DNA of 64,000 bases from Marinimicrococcus sp033875255 (lineage in GTDB: Bacteria > Pseudomonadota > Alphaproteobacteria > Geminicoccales > Geminicoccaceae): positions 14,671-78,670 of the forward strand of contig JAWZSN010000025.1 of the NCBI GenBank assembly GCA_033875255.1. Reading direction: 5' to 3'. Below, one piece after another: positions 1 through 7,038 of the stretch. Positions within the stretch are counted from its first letter, which is position 1, and every line of letters starts with the position of its first letter. Below the pieces are notes generated by a model. The model searched no databases. It saw only the letters and a program-made list of their open reading frames with translations, and was not told where the DNA came from. Made by a program: the position numbers and the translations under genes.

Positions 1-2
1 CC

Positions 3-461
3 CCCGACGAGGTCTTCGCCATCCAGCACGGAATCGCCCTCACCGGCCTCGACGACCTGCTGCGCGAATCCGACATCGTCTCCATCCACACGCCCCTGGA
101 CGAGAAAACCCGCGGCCTCATCGGCGCCCGCGAGCTCGGCCTGATGAAGCCCACCGCCTTCATCGTCTCCACCGCCCGCGGCGGCATCATCGACGAGGCG
201 GCCCTGAACGACGCCCTCGGGCACCGCCGCATCGCCGGCGCCGGCCTCGACGTCTTCGTGGACGAGCCGCCGACAGGCTCGCCGCTGCTGGCGCGCGACA
301 ACGTCATCCTCTCCCCCCACATCGCCGGCGTGGACGAGAACGCCGAGCGCCTCATGGGCGAGCGGTGCGTGGCGAATATTCTGGCAGTGCTGGAGGGCAG
401 GGACCCGGGGGAGGGGTTCGTGCTGAATCCGGGGGTGACAGTGATCAAAGCGGACTCGTGA
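3..461 (+). CDS. D-isomer-specific 2-hydroxyacid dehydrogenase, C-terminal part (5' end outside window)
   Basis: The reading frame is open from the first bases of the window to a TGA at 459-461, so this is the last ~152 residues of a longer gene. The visible part is the end of the NAD-binding domain and the return to the catalytic domain. It carries the three catalytic positions of the family: Arg in STARGGIIDE, Glu in VDEPP and His in SPHIAG. The family oxidises or reduces D-2-hydroxyacids with NAD(P); D-3-phosphoglycerate dehydrogenase and hydroxypyruvate or glyoxylate reductase are the usual members. Substrate-determining residues lie upstream and are not visible, so the exact enzyme cannot be named. 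Confidence 0.9.
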   Translation, partial: PDEVFAIQHGIALTGLDDLLRESDIVSIHTPLDEKTRGLIGARELGLMKPTAFIVSTARGGIIDEAALNDALGHRRIAGAGLDVFVDEPPTGSPLLARDNVILSPHIAGVDENAERLMGERCVANILAVLEGRDPGEGFVLNPGVTVIKADS

Positions 462-534
462 CAAGGCCCAGCAGCGCAGAACTGGTGATAGTCCGGTGTA
501 ATGCTGCCAAGGATGGGCGACAGGGAGGTGCGCG

Positions 535-1026
535 GTGAGAGGAAGAGTTCGAACGATATCTGCAGCGTTATTCTTGGCGGCAGGTGTGTCTTGTGTGGCT
601 AAGGCGGAAGATAAGACGGAGGCTCTAGCTTTATCTTGGGATGATGCGAAGGCCTTTGCGGAGCGGTTTGCTAAATGCGACGGTTTCTATAGAGCGATCA
701 GCATTTATGGAGAGTATTTTGATATAGGTCCTGCAATGCGGGAGATGTACAATAATCTGGCGAACGGTTCGCAAATGACGGCCCGCTGGTTTCTGGCCCA
801 CCACATTCGCAATTTGGACAAATTAAATCATTCGACTCAAAGTATGGGTGATAGAGAGCGTCTAAGGTTCGCGATCATATTTGAAAGTGTTATCAGGGGA
901 GAGGGTGCAGAGGGTATCATGGATGAAATAACGGCAACGAGGGCGCTGTGCGATGATTTGGGAGATGTGCAAGCTTATGTGGTAAACTCCCTCCGCGATC
1001 AGATGTATGGCGTTGAGCCGCAATAG
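535..1026 (+). CDS. Orphan secreted protein of lower G+C content
   Basis: A 163-residue protein with a GTG start preceded by GGGAGG at good spacing. The N-terminus has a basic head, a hydrophobic stretch (about residues 8-20) and an AxA-like end (VAKA), so a Sec signal peptide is likely. The mature part is mostly polar and helical, with Cys at about 48 and near the C-terminus (RALCDD). I do not recognise a family. Codon use is unlike the neighbours: many A/T-ending codons (ttt, tat, aat, gat) where flanking genes use almost only G/C, with G+C near one half by eye. This suggests recent acquisition. No mobile-element genes lie beside it. Confidence 0.7.
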   Translation: MRGRVRTISAALFLAAGVSCVAKAEDKTEALALSWDDAKAFAERFAKCDGFYRAISIYGEYFDIGPAMREMYNNLANGSQMTARWFLAHHIRNLDKLNHSTQSMGDRERLRFAIIFESVIRGEGAEGIMDEITATRALCDDLGDVQAYVVNSLRDQMYGVEPQ

Positions 1027-1134
1027 TTTTCAAGATGCCGATATTCGGCAAGGACTGAAGGAGCCAATTAGCACTCTGATGGGTGAGATGCGCGCCGCCA
1101 CAGAGGGAAGCCCGTGGCCTCCCTCCGGCGGGCA

Positions 1135-1533
1135 TCAGAGGTCGAAGAGGCCGTCGTCGCCCAGGTCGTCGTCGAGGTCGCCGAACTCGGTCTCGTCGAT
1201 CTCGCCGCTCTCGTCCCTGTCGTAGCTGCCGAAGACGCCCTGGTTGAGCTCGTCCTCGTTGATGCCGGCGTCACCGTCGGCGTCCCAGTCGCCGAAGATG
1301 CCGCCGTCGCCGTAGCCGGCGCCGAACTCCTCCGGGTTCAGGAGGCCGTCGCCGTCGCTGTCCCAGGCGCCGAACACGCCACGGTCACCGAAGCGGGTGT
1401 TGAACTCGTCGTTGCTGATGCTACCGCCGCCGTCGCTGTCCCAGTCGCCAAAGATGTCGGCCGCCGCCGCGGGTGCTGCAGAGAGGACCAGGGCGAAGGC
1501 GGACACGGCGGCGAGGTTCGAAAGGCTTTTCAT
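1135..1533 (-). CDS. Secreted EF-hand calcium-binding protein with four loops
   Basis: A 132-residue protein starting MKSLSNLAAV. The start at 1533 is chosen because AAGGAG lies just upstream and a signal peptide (cleavage near AAAA-DIFG) begins there; an in-frame extension to 1668 has no such features. The mature chain is four tandem units of ~28 residues, each opening FG-x-W/Y-D. They contain EF-hand loops DSDGGGSISNDE, DSDGDGLLNPEE, DADGDAGINEDE and DRDESGEIDETE, with acidic residues at loop positions 1, 3 and 12 throughout. Loop 3 has Ala at position 6 in place of the usual Gly. Periplasmic or extracellular Ca2+ binding is inferred; the biological role is unknown. Confidence 0.85.
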   Translation of the reverse strand: MKSLSNLAAVSAFALVLSAAPAAAADIFGDWDSDGGGSISNDEFNTRFGDRGVFGAWDSDGDGLLNPEEFGAGYGDGGIFGDWDADGDAGINEDELNQGVFGSYDRDESGEIDETEFGDLDDDLGDDGLFDL

Positions 1534-1680
1534 CGCGCGGTACTCCTTCGGTTGCCGGACCAGGCGGACGAGATGCCGGGGCGCGGTGCTTGTGGGAGGG
1601 CGAACGCGTCGGCCGCTGCCGGGTTCCCGGCGCGCCATAGGCGCATGCCGAGGCTCGACCGGGGCCACGGCCCCCGATCC

Positions 1681-1729
1681 CCACTGACGGGAATGAAGCG
1701 GAGAAAGCCGCGCGCAGCGCCTGCGCCAG
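1681..1729 (+). repeat. Dispersed intergenic repeat, copy D
   Basis: Contains the 15-nt core GCCGCGCGCAGCGCC at 1707-1721, identical to cores at 2081 and 32549. It is preceded by a purine-rich stretch (GAAGCGGAGAAA) and followed by TGCGCCAG, as in copy A. Read on the minus strand it is a GC block followed by a pyrimidine tract, downstream of the small membrane-protein gene. Confidence 0.7.
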
Positions 1730-1767
1730 CAGCGATCCCGGACCTGGCCGCCGGCGAGGCCGGCGCC

Positions 1768-1899
1768 TCAGTCGGGCGGCGGTGCGGCCCCCTGCACTGG
1801 CGGCTCGGGCGGTGCGATCTCGCCGGGCGTTTCGGGCCACAGGAAGAACGCCAGGAGCAGCAGCAGGAGGCAGAGGCCGAGGATCCAGAGTTTGCGCAT
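1768..1899 (-). CDS. Small single-pass membrane protein
   Basis: A 43-residue open frame starting MRKLWILGLCLL. It has a basic N-terminus, one hydrophobic segment (about residues 4-19) ending LAFFLWPE, then a short Pro/Ala/Glu-rich tail. This is the shape of a small bitopic membrane protein or a signal anchor. An upstream in-frame ATG at 2046 adds a 49-residue, Arg/Pro-rich stretch typical of non-coding high-GC frames, so I chose 1899. The ribosome-binding site is weak. It sits between two copies of the dispersed repeat. No function is assigned and the gene could be spurious. Confidence 0.45.
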   Translation of the reverse strand: MRKLWILGLCLLLLLLAFFLWPETPGEIAPPEPPVQGAAPPPD

Positions 1900-2056
1900 G
1901 GGGCACCGTGGCTGGAGGACGGGCGGGCGGCGCCCTTCGGGGCAGGCGGGGACGTCGAAGGAACAGGTGCTGGAGACGTGCGTTCCAGCCCGCCGGCGAA
2001 AGCGGCGCCGGATGCTCTCGACGGTCAAGCCGGCTCTTGCGACCAATCACCGGCCC

Positions 2057-2103
2057 AACCGACAAGAAACGAGGAACAGAGCCGCGCGCAGCGCCCGCAC
2101 CAG
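2057..2103 (+). repeat. Dispersed intergenic repeat, copy A
   Basis: ACCGACAAGAAACGAGGAAC leads into the identical 15-nt core GCCGCGCGCAGCGCC at 2081-2095, followed by CGCACCAG. It lies immediately past the 3' end of the minus-strand GNAT gene. On that strand the core is followed by a T/C-rich tract, so it could act in transcription termination or mRNA 3'-end stability. Confidence 0.75.
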
Positions 2104-2119
2104 CGGGAATTTCGCGCCC

Positions 2120-2551
2120 CTAGGGCCGCCGCATCGTGATGATGGCAAAGGGCCGTCCTTCGGCATCGCGGGGCTTGCGGGAGGTCTCGATGAAGCCGCA
2201 GCGCCGGTAGAAGGCCAGGGCCTCGGCATTGGCCTCGTAGACCGAGACCGTGAGGCTGCCATGGCGGTTCGCTGCGTGCTGGAGAAGGCTGCGACCGATC
2301 CCCTGACCGTGGCGGCGCGGGTCGACGAAGAGGCCGCCCACGAAACCGTCGAGGAGGCCGATGAAGCCCTCGATGCGTCCCTCGACCTCGGCGACCCAGT
2401 TCTCGGCCATGGGCAGGTAGAGGTCACGGACCTTCTTTTGCTGCTCGCGCAGCACGGCCTCGCCCAGGAAAGGATGGCCGACGCGGGACGCGTCGAGCCA
2501 GATCCCGATGACGCGGTCGCGGTCGACTGGCCGGTAACGCCGGATGAGCAT
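2120..2551 (-). CDS. GNAT-family N-acetyltransferase (YjaB-like)
   Basis: A 143-residue protein of normal GNAT length. The acetyl-CoA binding motif A is clear: VDPRRHGQGIGRSLL (residues ~77-91) has the Q/R-x-x-G-x-G/A pattern. Motif B follows (NAEALAFYRRCGF). The layout matches E. coli YjaB: N-terminal RxxRPVDRDRVIGIW, an invariant-looking FL near residue 29 and a C-terminal PFAIITM. The family moves an acetyl group from acetyl-CoA to an amine; the acceptor cannot be predicted. The gene appears monocistronic, with repeat copy A downstream. Confidence 0.88.
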   Translation of the reverse strand: MLIRRYRPVDRDRVIGIWLDASRVGHPFLGEAVLREQQKKVRDLYLPMAENWVAEVEGRIEGFIGLLDGFVGGLFVDPRRHGQGIGRSLLQHAANRHGSLTVSVYEANAEALAFYRRCGFIETSRKPRDAEGRPFAIITMRRP

Positions 2552-2671
2552 GGAGGCGGTTCCCCTGGCGGCGGCTGCCGCCCGTGATGCGCCATGGTGA
2601 ACCGGCGCGCGCTTGCGCGGAACGCCCTGAAGCGCACGGGAGGGCGGCGTTGCTGCCGTGCCGGGCGTTCC

Positions 2672-4069
2672 TCAGATGGCCGGCATGCGGCGGCCTGCGC
2701 CACTCTCGAGGGTCGCTGCGACGCGCTCGAGGGCCAGTGCCAGCAGCTGACGGCTATGCGGTGCGGAGATCGAGAGGCGGACCGCCCGGGGCGGGGCGCC
2801 GCGGCCGACCTGGAAGCGCTCGCCGGGGCTCACGATCACCCCGCTGCGCGCCAGGGCCAACGCCAGCTCGGCCGACGACCACGGCTCCGGCGCCTCGAGC
2901 CAGACATGCAGCGAGGTCGGCTGGCGCCCCAGCTTCATGCCGTCGAGGAGGCTGCCGGCGAGCTCCTGGCGGGCGCGCGCCTCGGCCTGCTGGGCGGCAG
3001 CGGCTTTCTCTGCGAGGCCGCTGGCGAGGGCCCGGCACAGTAGCTCGGCGGAGAGCGGCGAATGGGCCAGCGCGAGGTCGGCCTGGGCGGTGAGGATCGC
3101 ATCGAAGAGCGGTGGCGGCGCGTGGGCCACGGCGATGCGCAGGCCCGGGGCGAGGAACTTGGAGGCGCTGGTGAGATAGACGGTGCGCTCGGGCGCCAGG
3201 GCCGCCAGCGGCGCCGGCCGCTCGGGCAGCAGGGTGCCGTAGACGTCGTCCTCGACGATGGTGAGCCCCTCGCGCCTCGCCACCTCGGCCAGCGCCTCGC
3301 GCCGCGCGGTGCCCATATGGACGCCGGTGGGATTGTGGATGTTGGGGCTGAGGACCAGCAGCCGGCCGCCGCTGTGACGCGCCGCCTGGGCGAGAGCCCC
3401 GGGCACGACGCCTTCCGCGTCGACCGCCACCGGCTCGGCGTGGAGGCCCAGCCGGCTGGCGAGGCTGCGGATGCCGCCATAGGTGAGCGCCTCGGTCAGC
3501 ACCACGTCGCCCGGGCGGGCGAGGCCGGCGAGGCAGGCCGCCAGCGCGCCCTGGGCGCCGCCGGTGAACAGGGTGCCGGACGCCTGCGCCGGCACGCCGA
3601 GAGAGGCCAGCCACGAGGCGGCGATGGCGCGCTGGGCGGGCAGGCCGGCCACCGGCGGGTAGTAGCGCAGCGCCTCGAGCGAGCGGGGATCGGCGGCGCA
3701 GGCTGCCGTGAGCTCGAGGAGCCGCTCCTGGGGCGCGGTGGGCGACGGGCTGTTGGTGGAGAGGTCGAACGTGCCGTCCCCGGGCGGCGCCAGCAGCGAG
3801 GCGGCCGGCGTCTCGCCGGAAGCACCGGCCTGGACGTAGGTGCCCCGCCCGACCTCGCCGCGCACCAGGCCGCGGCGCATCAGGAGATCGTAGGCGCGCC
3901 CGACGGTGCCCACCGTCACCTTGAGCGCATAGGCCAGCTCGCGCTGGGGCGGCAGCCGGTCGCCGGGGCGCAGCCGACCGCCGTCGATCGCCTCGGCGAG
4001 CGCCTCGGCGAGACCGCGATAGACGGGGCCGCCATGACGTCGCAGGTCGTCGGGCGAAATTGTCAGCAT
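2672..4069 (-). CDS. MocR/PdxR-type regulator: GntR winged helix fused to a PLP aminotransferase fold
   Basis: 465 residues from ATG 4069; a longer frame to 4168 would read through the operator. The N-terminal ~75 residues form a GntR winged helix-turn-helix (GDRLPPQRELA, then VTVGTVGRAYDLL and GRGTYV). A type-I aminotransferase-like domain follows, with NPTG in NIHNPTGVHM, an Asp-containing strand (IVEDDVYG) and the PLP lysine in TSASKFLAPGLRIA. MocR proteins sense a PLP-linked ligand and control adjacent genes. Here the divergent DUF1127-PhzF pair is the obvious target, because ATTGTCA half-sites occupy the shared promoter region. The effector is unknown. Confidence 0.9.
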   Translation of the reverse strand: MLTISPDDLRRHGGPVYRGLAEALAEAIDGGRLRPGDRLPPQRELAYALKVTVGTVGRAYDLLMRRGLVRGEVGRGTYVQAGASGETPAASLLAPPGDGTFDLSTNSPSPTAPQERLLELTAACAADPRSLEALRYYPPVAGLPAQRAIAASWLASLGVPAQASGTLFTGGAQGALAACLAGLARPGDVVLTEALTYGGIRSLASRLGLHAEPVAVDAEGVVPGALAQAARHSGGRLLVLSPNIHNPTGVHMGTARREALAEVARREGLTIVEDDVYGTLLPERPAPLAALAPERTVYLTSASKFLAPGLRIAVAHAPPPLFDAILTAQADLALAHSPLSAELLCRALASGLAEKAAAAQQAEARARQELAGSLLDGMKLGRQPTSLHVWLEAPEPWSSAELALALARSGVIVSPGERFQVGRGAPPRAVRLSISAPHSRQLLALALERVAATLESGAGRRMPAI

Positions 4070-4097
4070 GACAATGTTTGTTTTGACTCGATTGTCA
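4059..4097. promoter_or_regulatory. Probable MocR operator: three ATTGTCA half-sites
   Basis: ATTGTCA at 4059-4065 faces TGACAAT at 4069-4075 across 3 bp. A third, outward-facing ATTGTCA lies at 4091-4097, so 4069-4075 and 4091-4097 form a second inverted pair. MocR regulators usually bind repeated half-sites in divergent promoter regions. The first pair overlaps the chosen MocR start codon, consistent with autoregulation. Confidence 0.65.
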
Positions 4098-4143
4098 CCC
4101 TCATGGGAGCTTTTGAAGCGCGGCAATGCGCGGATCTTCTGCC

Positions 4144-4359
4144 ATGAGCGACACGATGCTACCATCAAGTCGAGGAATTGTCTCCATCCAATTGCGCCAG
4201 CGTGCCCCGGTGCCCATGATCGTCGGGCTGATCGGGCTATGGCTCGAGCGCAGCCGGCAGCGCCGCGCCCTGAGCGAGCTGGACGACCGGCTGCTCAAGG
4301 ATGTCGGCCTCAGCCGGGGCGATGCATGGGCCGAGGCCAGCAAGCCTTTCTGGCGCTGA
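4144..4359 (+). CDS. DUF1127-domain small protein
   Basis: 71 residues from ATG 4144 (MSDTML). The C-terminal half is a DUF1127 (YjiS-like) domain: Arg-rich RSRQRRALSELDDRLLKDVG followed by LSRGDA. Such small basic proteins are common in Alphaproteobacteria; studied members act in RNA turnover, phosphate/carbon physiology or stress adaptation, but their biochemistry is poorly defined. The stop is 11 bp before the PhzF-like start, so the two are probably co-transcribed from the promoter region that holds the MocR operator. Its role with PhzF is unknown. Confidence 0.85.
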   Translation: MSDTMLPSSRGIVSIQLRQRAPVPMIVGLIGLWLERSRQRRALSELDDRLLKDVGLSRGDAWAEASKPFWR

Positions 4360-4370
4360 AGGAGCAGGCG

Positions 4371-5270
4371 ATGCGCTATCCTTTCCTGACTGCCGACGTC
4401 TTCACCGACCGCCGCTTCGGCGGCAATCCGCTCGCGGTCTTGCCGGAGGCCGTGGGCCTCTCCACGGAGCAGATGCAGGCGGTCGCCGCCGAGTTCAATT
4501 ATTCGGAGACCACGTTCGTTCTGCCGCCGGAGGACCCGGCGCATCTGTGCCGCGTGCGGATCTTCACACCCAAGGGCGAGATGCCGTTCGCCGGCCATCC
4601 GACCGTAGGTACGGCGCTGGTGCTGGCGCGCCTCGGCCGGGTGCCGCGGCCGGACGGGCAGGGGCGCTGCCGCTTCGTCTTCGAGGAGCAGGCCGGGCCG
4701 GTCCCGGTGACCGTCTTTTGCGAGGCTGGCGAGCCGGTGCGCGCCGAGTTCGAGGCGCCGGCCCGGCCCTCGCTGGGCGGGGCGCCGGCCGTGGCCAAGG
4801 TGGCCGCATGGCTGGGCCTGGGCCTCGGCGAGATCGTGGCAGGTCCGGCCTCGCCCCGCATCGCCTCCTGCGGTGCTGCCTTCCTGTTCGTGGAGGTGGC
4901 GAGCCTTTCGGTTCTTGGCCGGCTGCGCCCGCCGGCGGCCGATGCGGCGCTCGACGGCGGGCACGGCGTCTTCCTCTTCACCCGCGATGTCGGCGGAGAC
5001 GACGCCGACCTGCGCGCCCGCATGTTCGCTCCGGCGCACGGTATCGCCGAGGATCCGGCGACGGGCAGTGCCGCTGCCGCCTGTGCCGGCCTGCTGGCGG
5101 CGGTGGCCGACGATGTCGACGGCACCTTCTCCTGGCGCATCGTCCAGGGCGTGGAGATGGGCCGCCCCAGCCTCATCGAGAGCCGCGCGGAGAAGCGGGC
5201 CGGCGAGGTCGTGGCGGTCCGTGTGGCCGGCGGGGCGGTGCCGGTGAGCGAGGGGTGGATCGAGGTCTGA
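4371..5270 (+). CDS. PhzF-family isomerase/epimerase-like protein
   Basis: 299 residues, the usual PhzF length, with an AAGGAG site before ATG 4371. Both halves of the duplicated diaminopimelate-epimerase-like fold are visible: DVFTDRRFGGNPLAVLPE at the N-terminus, the catalytic Glu in YSETTFVLPP (about residue 45), FAGHPTVGTA, and later GIAEDPATGSAAAA. PhzF in phenazine makers isomerises trans-2,3-dihydro-3-hydroxyanthranilate, but most family members have unknown substrates. No phenazine genes are nearby, so phenazine synthesis should not be inferred. Linkage to MocR suggests an amino-acid-like or aminated substrate. Confidence 0.92.
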   Translation: MRYPFLTADVFTDRRFGGNPLAVLPEAVGLSTEQMQAVAAEFNYSETTFVLPPEDPAHLCRVRIFTPKGEMPFAGHPTVGTALVLARLGRVPRPDGQGRCRFVFEEQAGPVPVTVFCEAGEPVRAEFEAPARPSLGGAPAVAKVAAWLGLGLGEIVAGPASPRIASCGAAFLFVEVASLSVLGRLRPPAADAALDGGHGVFLFTRDVGGDDADLRARMFAPAHGIAEDPATGSAAAACAGLLAAVADDVDGTFSWRIVQGVEMGRPSLIESRAEKRAGEVVAVRVAGGAVPVSEGWIEV

Positions 5271-5272
5271 GA

Positions 5273-5290
5273 GCCAGGAGGCGTCCTGGC
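5273..5290 (+). terminator. Hairpin after the PhzF-like gene
   Basis: GCCAGGA (5273-5279) pairs perfectly with TCCTGGC (5284-5290) around a GGCG loop, starting 3 bp after the stop codon. There is no clear T tract. Confidence 0.55.
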
Positions 5291-5334
5291 ACGCTGCACA
5301 GCCATGTCCTGCCGGAACATTTTCCGTGCATCGG

Positions 5335-5759
5335 CGTGGCGGTGCCGATCAAGGTCGACGTTACCGACGTGAAGCAGGTGGCGGCGATGCTCGCCCGCTT
5401 CGACGCGGCCTTCGGCGGCATCGACGTCCTCGTCAACAATGGAACAATGCGGGAACCGACGGGTCGGGGCTGCCGATGCTGACCCCGACACGGTCCCGGG
5501 CAGCCGCCCCGCATGGCGTGCGGGTTCCCGGCCTGGCGCCGGGCGCGTCTCGCACCCCGATCGACGAATCGCCCTGGCGCGATCCGGTCGAACGCAAGGA
5601 TCTGGACGCCAAGACCCCGCGGGGGCGGATCGGCGAGCGCGAGGAGATCGCTTCCATGGCCGTCATGCTGGTTTTTGATGCGGCCAGCTATGTCACCGGA
5701 ACGACGGGATCGTCGATGGCGGGATGACGAGCTACGCCAGCTTCTCGCACGACGGTTGA
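5335..5759 (+). pseudogene. Remnant of a short-chain dehydrogenase (glucose 1-dehydrogenase-like)
   Basis: Three collinear pieces of an SDR lie in three frames. Piece 1, ~5335-5445, reads VKQVAAMLARFDAAFGGIDVLVNN, with the NNAG element recovered only after a frame change. Piece 2, ~5505-5705, reads GVRVPGLAPG, then RIGEREEIASMAV and ASYVTGT. Piece 3, ~5706-5756, reads GIVDGGMTSYASFSHDG and ends at a TGA. The Rossmann Gly-rich start and the central Ser-Tyr-Lys region are missing, so an internal deletion and at least two frameshifts are needed. Family assignment rests on the NNAG and VTGTT...VDGGM signatures. It ends 1 bp before the GH15 remnant, suggesting they were once an operon. Confidence 0.75.
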
Positions 5760-5760
5760 G

Positions 5761-6926
5761 ATGCCTGGCGATCGACCGGCACCGGGCTGGCCCGGCATGG
5801 CGCCCACATGGACGACGAGCGCCAAGGATGCCGTGACCACGTCGCTCGGGTCCGGCCGCCTCTGGGCCACGATAGGCTACGGCATCGTCAACGAGGTCTA
5901 CTGGACGGCCACGGGGATCCCGCAGATCAGGGACCTAGGCTTCATCGTCGCCGGCCCAGGCGGCTGGTTCGAGGTCAAGCGCGTCGGCAGCTACGCGATC
6001 GAGGCCCCGGGGCCGCACATTCCGCTGCCGGCGATCACCCACGAAGGCGCGGGATACCGGCTGAGGCTCGAGGTCCTTCCCGACCCGCGGTCGGGTCGAC
6101 GTGAAGAACCGTATCGGTCAGCAGGTCGAGGCGGGCGCTCTGGTCGGCATGGAGTTCCTCTACTTCGCGCGGCTCGGGCTGCGGCGGGCGGACGATCCGC
6201 GCATCCGGCAGACCCTGAAGGTGGTCGAGGAGGTCCTGCAGGTCGCGACGCCGTCAGGGACGGCCTATCACCGCTACAATGGCGACGGCTACGGCGAGCA
6301 CGAGGACGGGCGGCCCTTCGACGGTTCCGGAATCGGGCGGTGCTGGCCGCTGCTGACCGGCGAGCGCGGCCATCTCGATGTTCTGCTGGGCCGCGACGCG
6401 ACACCCTGACTCCTGGCCATGGTGCGCATGGCGAACCACGGTGGCCTGATCTCCGAGCCGGTGTGGGACAGCGACCCCGTTGCTAAGCGTATGCTGTTCC
6501 CGGGAAGGCCGACCGGCAGCGCCATGCCGCTGGTGTGGGCCCACGCGGAATTCTTGAGGCTCCTCGTGGCCGGTGCCGGCAAGCGGCCGGTGGAGATGCT
6601 CGATTGCGTCGCCGATCGCTACCTCGACAGGCGGTGCGAGGCGCAGACCTGGCCCTGGCGACGCGGCAGCCGGTTCAGCGGGCTTGCGGCCGGTTGCAAC
6701 CTTCTCGTCGAAAGCCCGGAACCTTTCATCCTGCATTACGGATTCGACGGCTGGAAGAGCGTCGCCGAGCAGCCGTCGCCCCGCGCCCTTCGGCATGCAT
6801 GGCGTGTTCCCCGCGGCCGAGACCATCGGCGAGGCGCGGACCATCGACTTCACGATGCGCTACCCACCGAGCGATCGCTGGGAGCGCATCGACTACACGA
6901 TCGGCGTGGACCACCGCCGGGTGTAG
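5761..6926 (+). pseudogene. Remnant of a glycoside hydrolase family 15 (glucoamylase-like) gene
   Basis: The N-terminal piece (5761 to ~6085) reads GMAPTWTTSAKDAV, GIVNEVYWTATGIPQIRDLG and GGWFEVKRVG, the start of bacterial GH15 proteins. It then jumps across a large deletion into another frame at ~6090 with VKNRIGQQVEAGALVGMEFL and YHRYNGDGYGEHEDGRPFDG. A TGA at 6407-6409 interrupts that frame, which resumes with EPVWDSD, the usual region of the catalytic base Glu, and GSAMPLVWAHAEFL. A final frameshift near 6780 leads to TIDFTMRYPP and a TAG at 6924. About half the ~800-residue family length is missing. Live members hydrolyse alpha-1,4-glucans or trehalose-like substrates. Confidence 0.88.
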
Positions 6927-7038
6927 AAATCGACAGGCCGTCCGCGCACCGTGGAACGGCGGTGCGGAGGGCAGCGCATGCCCGCGTCGAGATTCGAGCC
7001 CGGCATGTCCCGCTCACCAGCGATGCGTCGGCGAACCC

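Noticed and set aside
4371..5270. Phenazine biosynthesis locus
   Set aside because: Only a PhzF-family protein is present; no other phz genes are nearby and most PhzF-like proteins are unrelated to phenazines.
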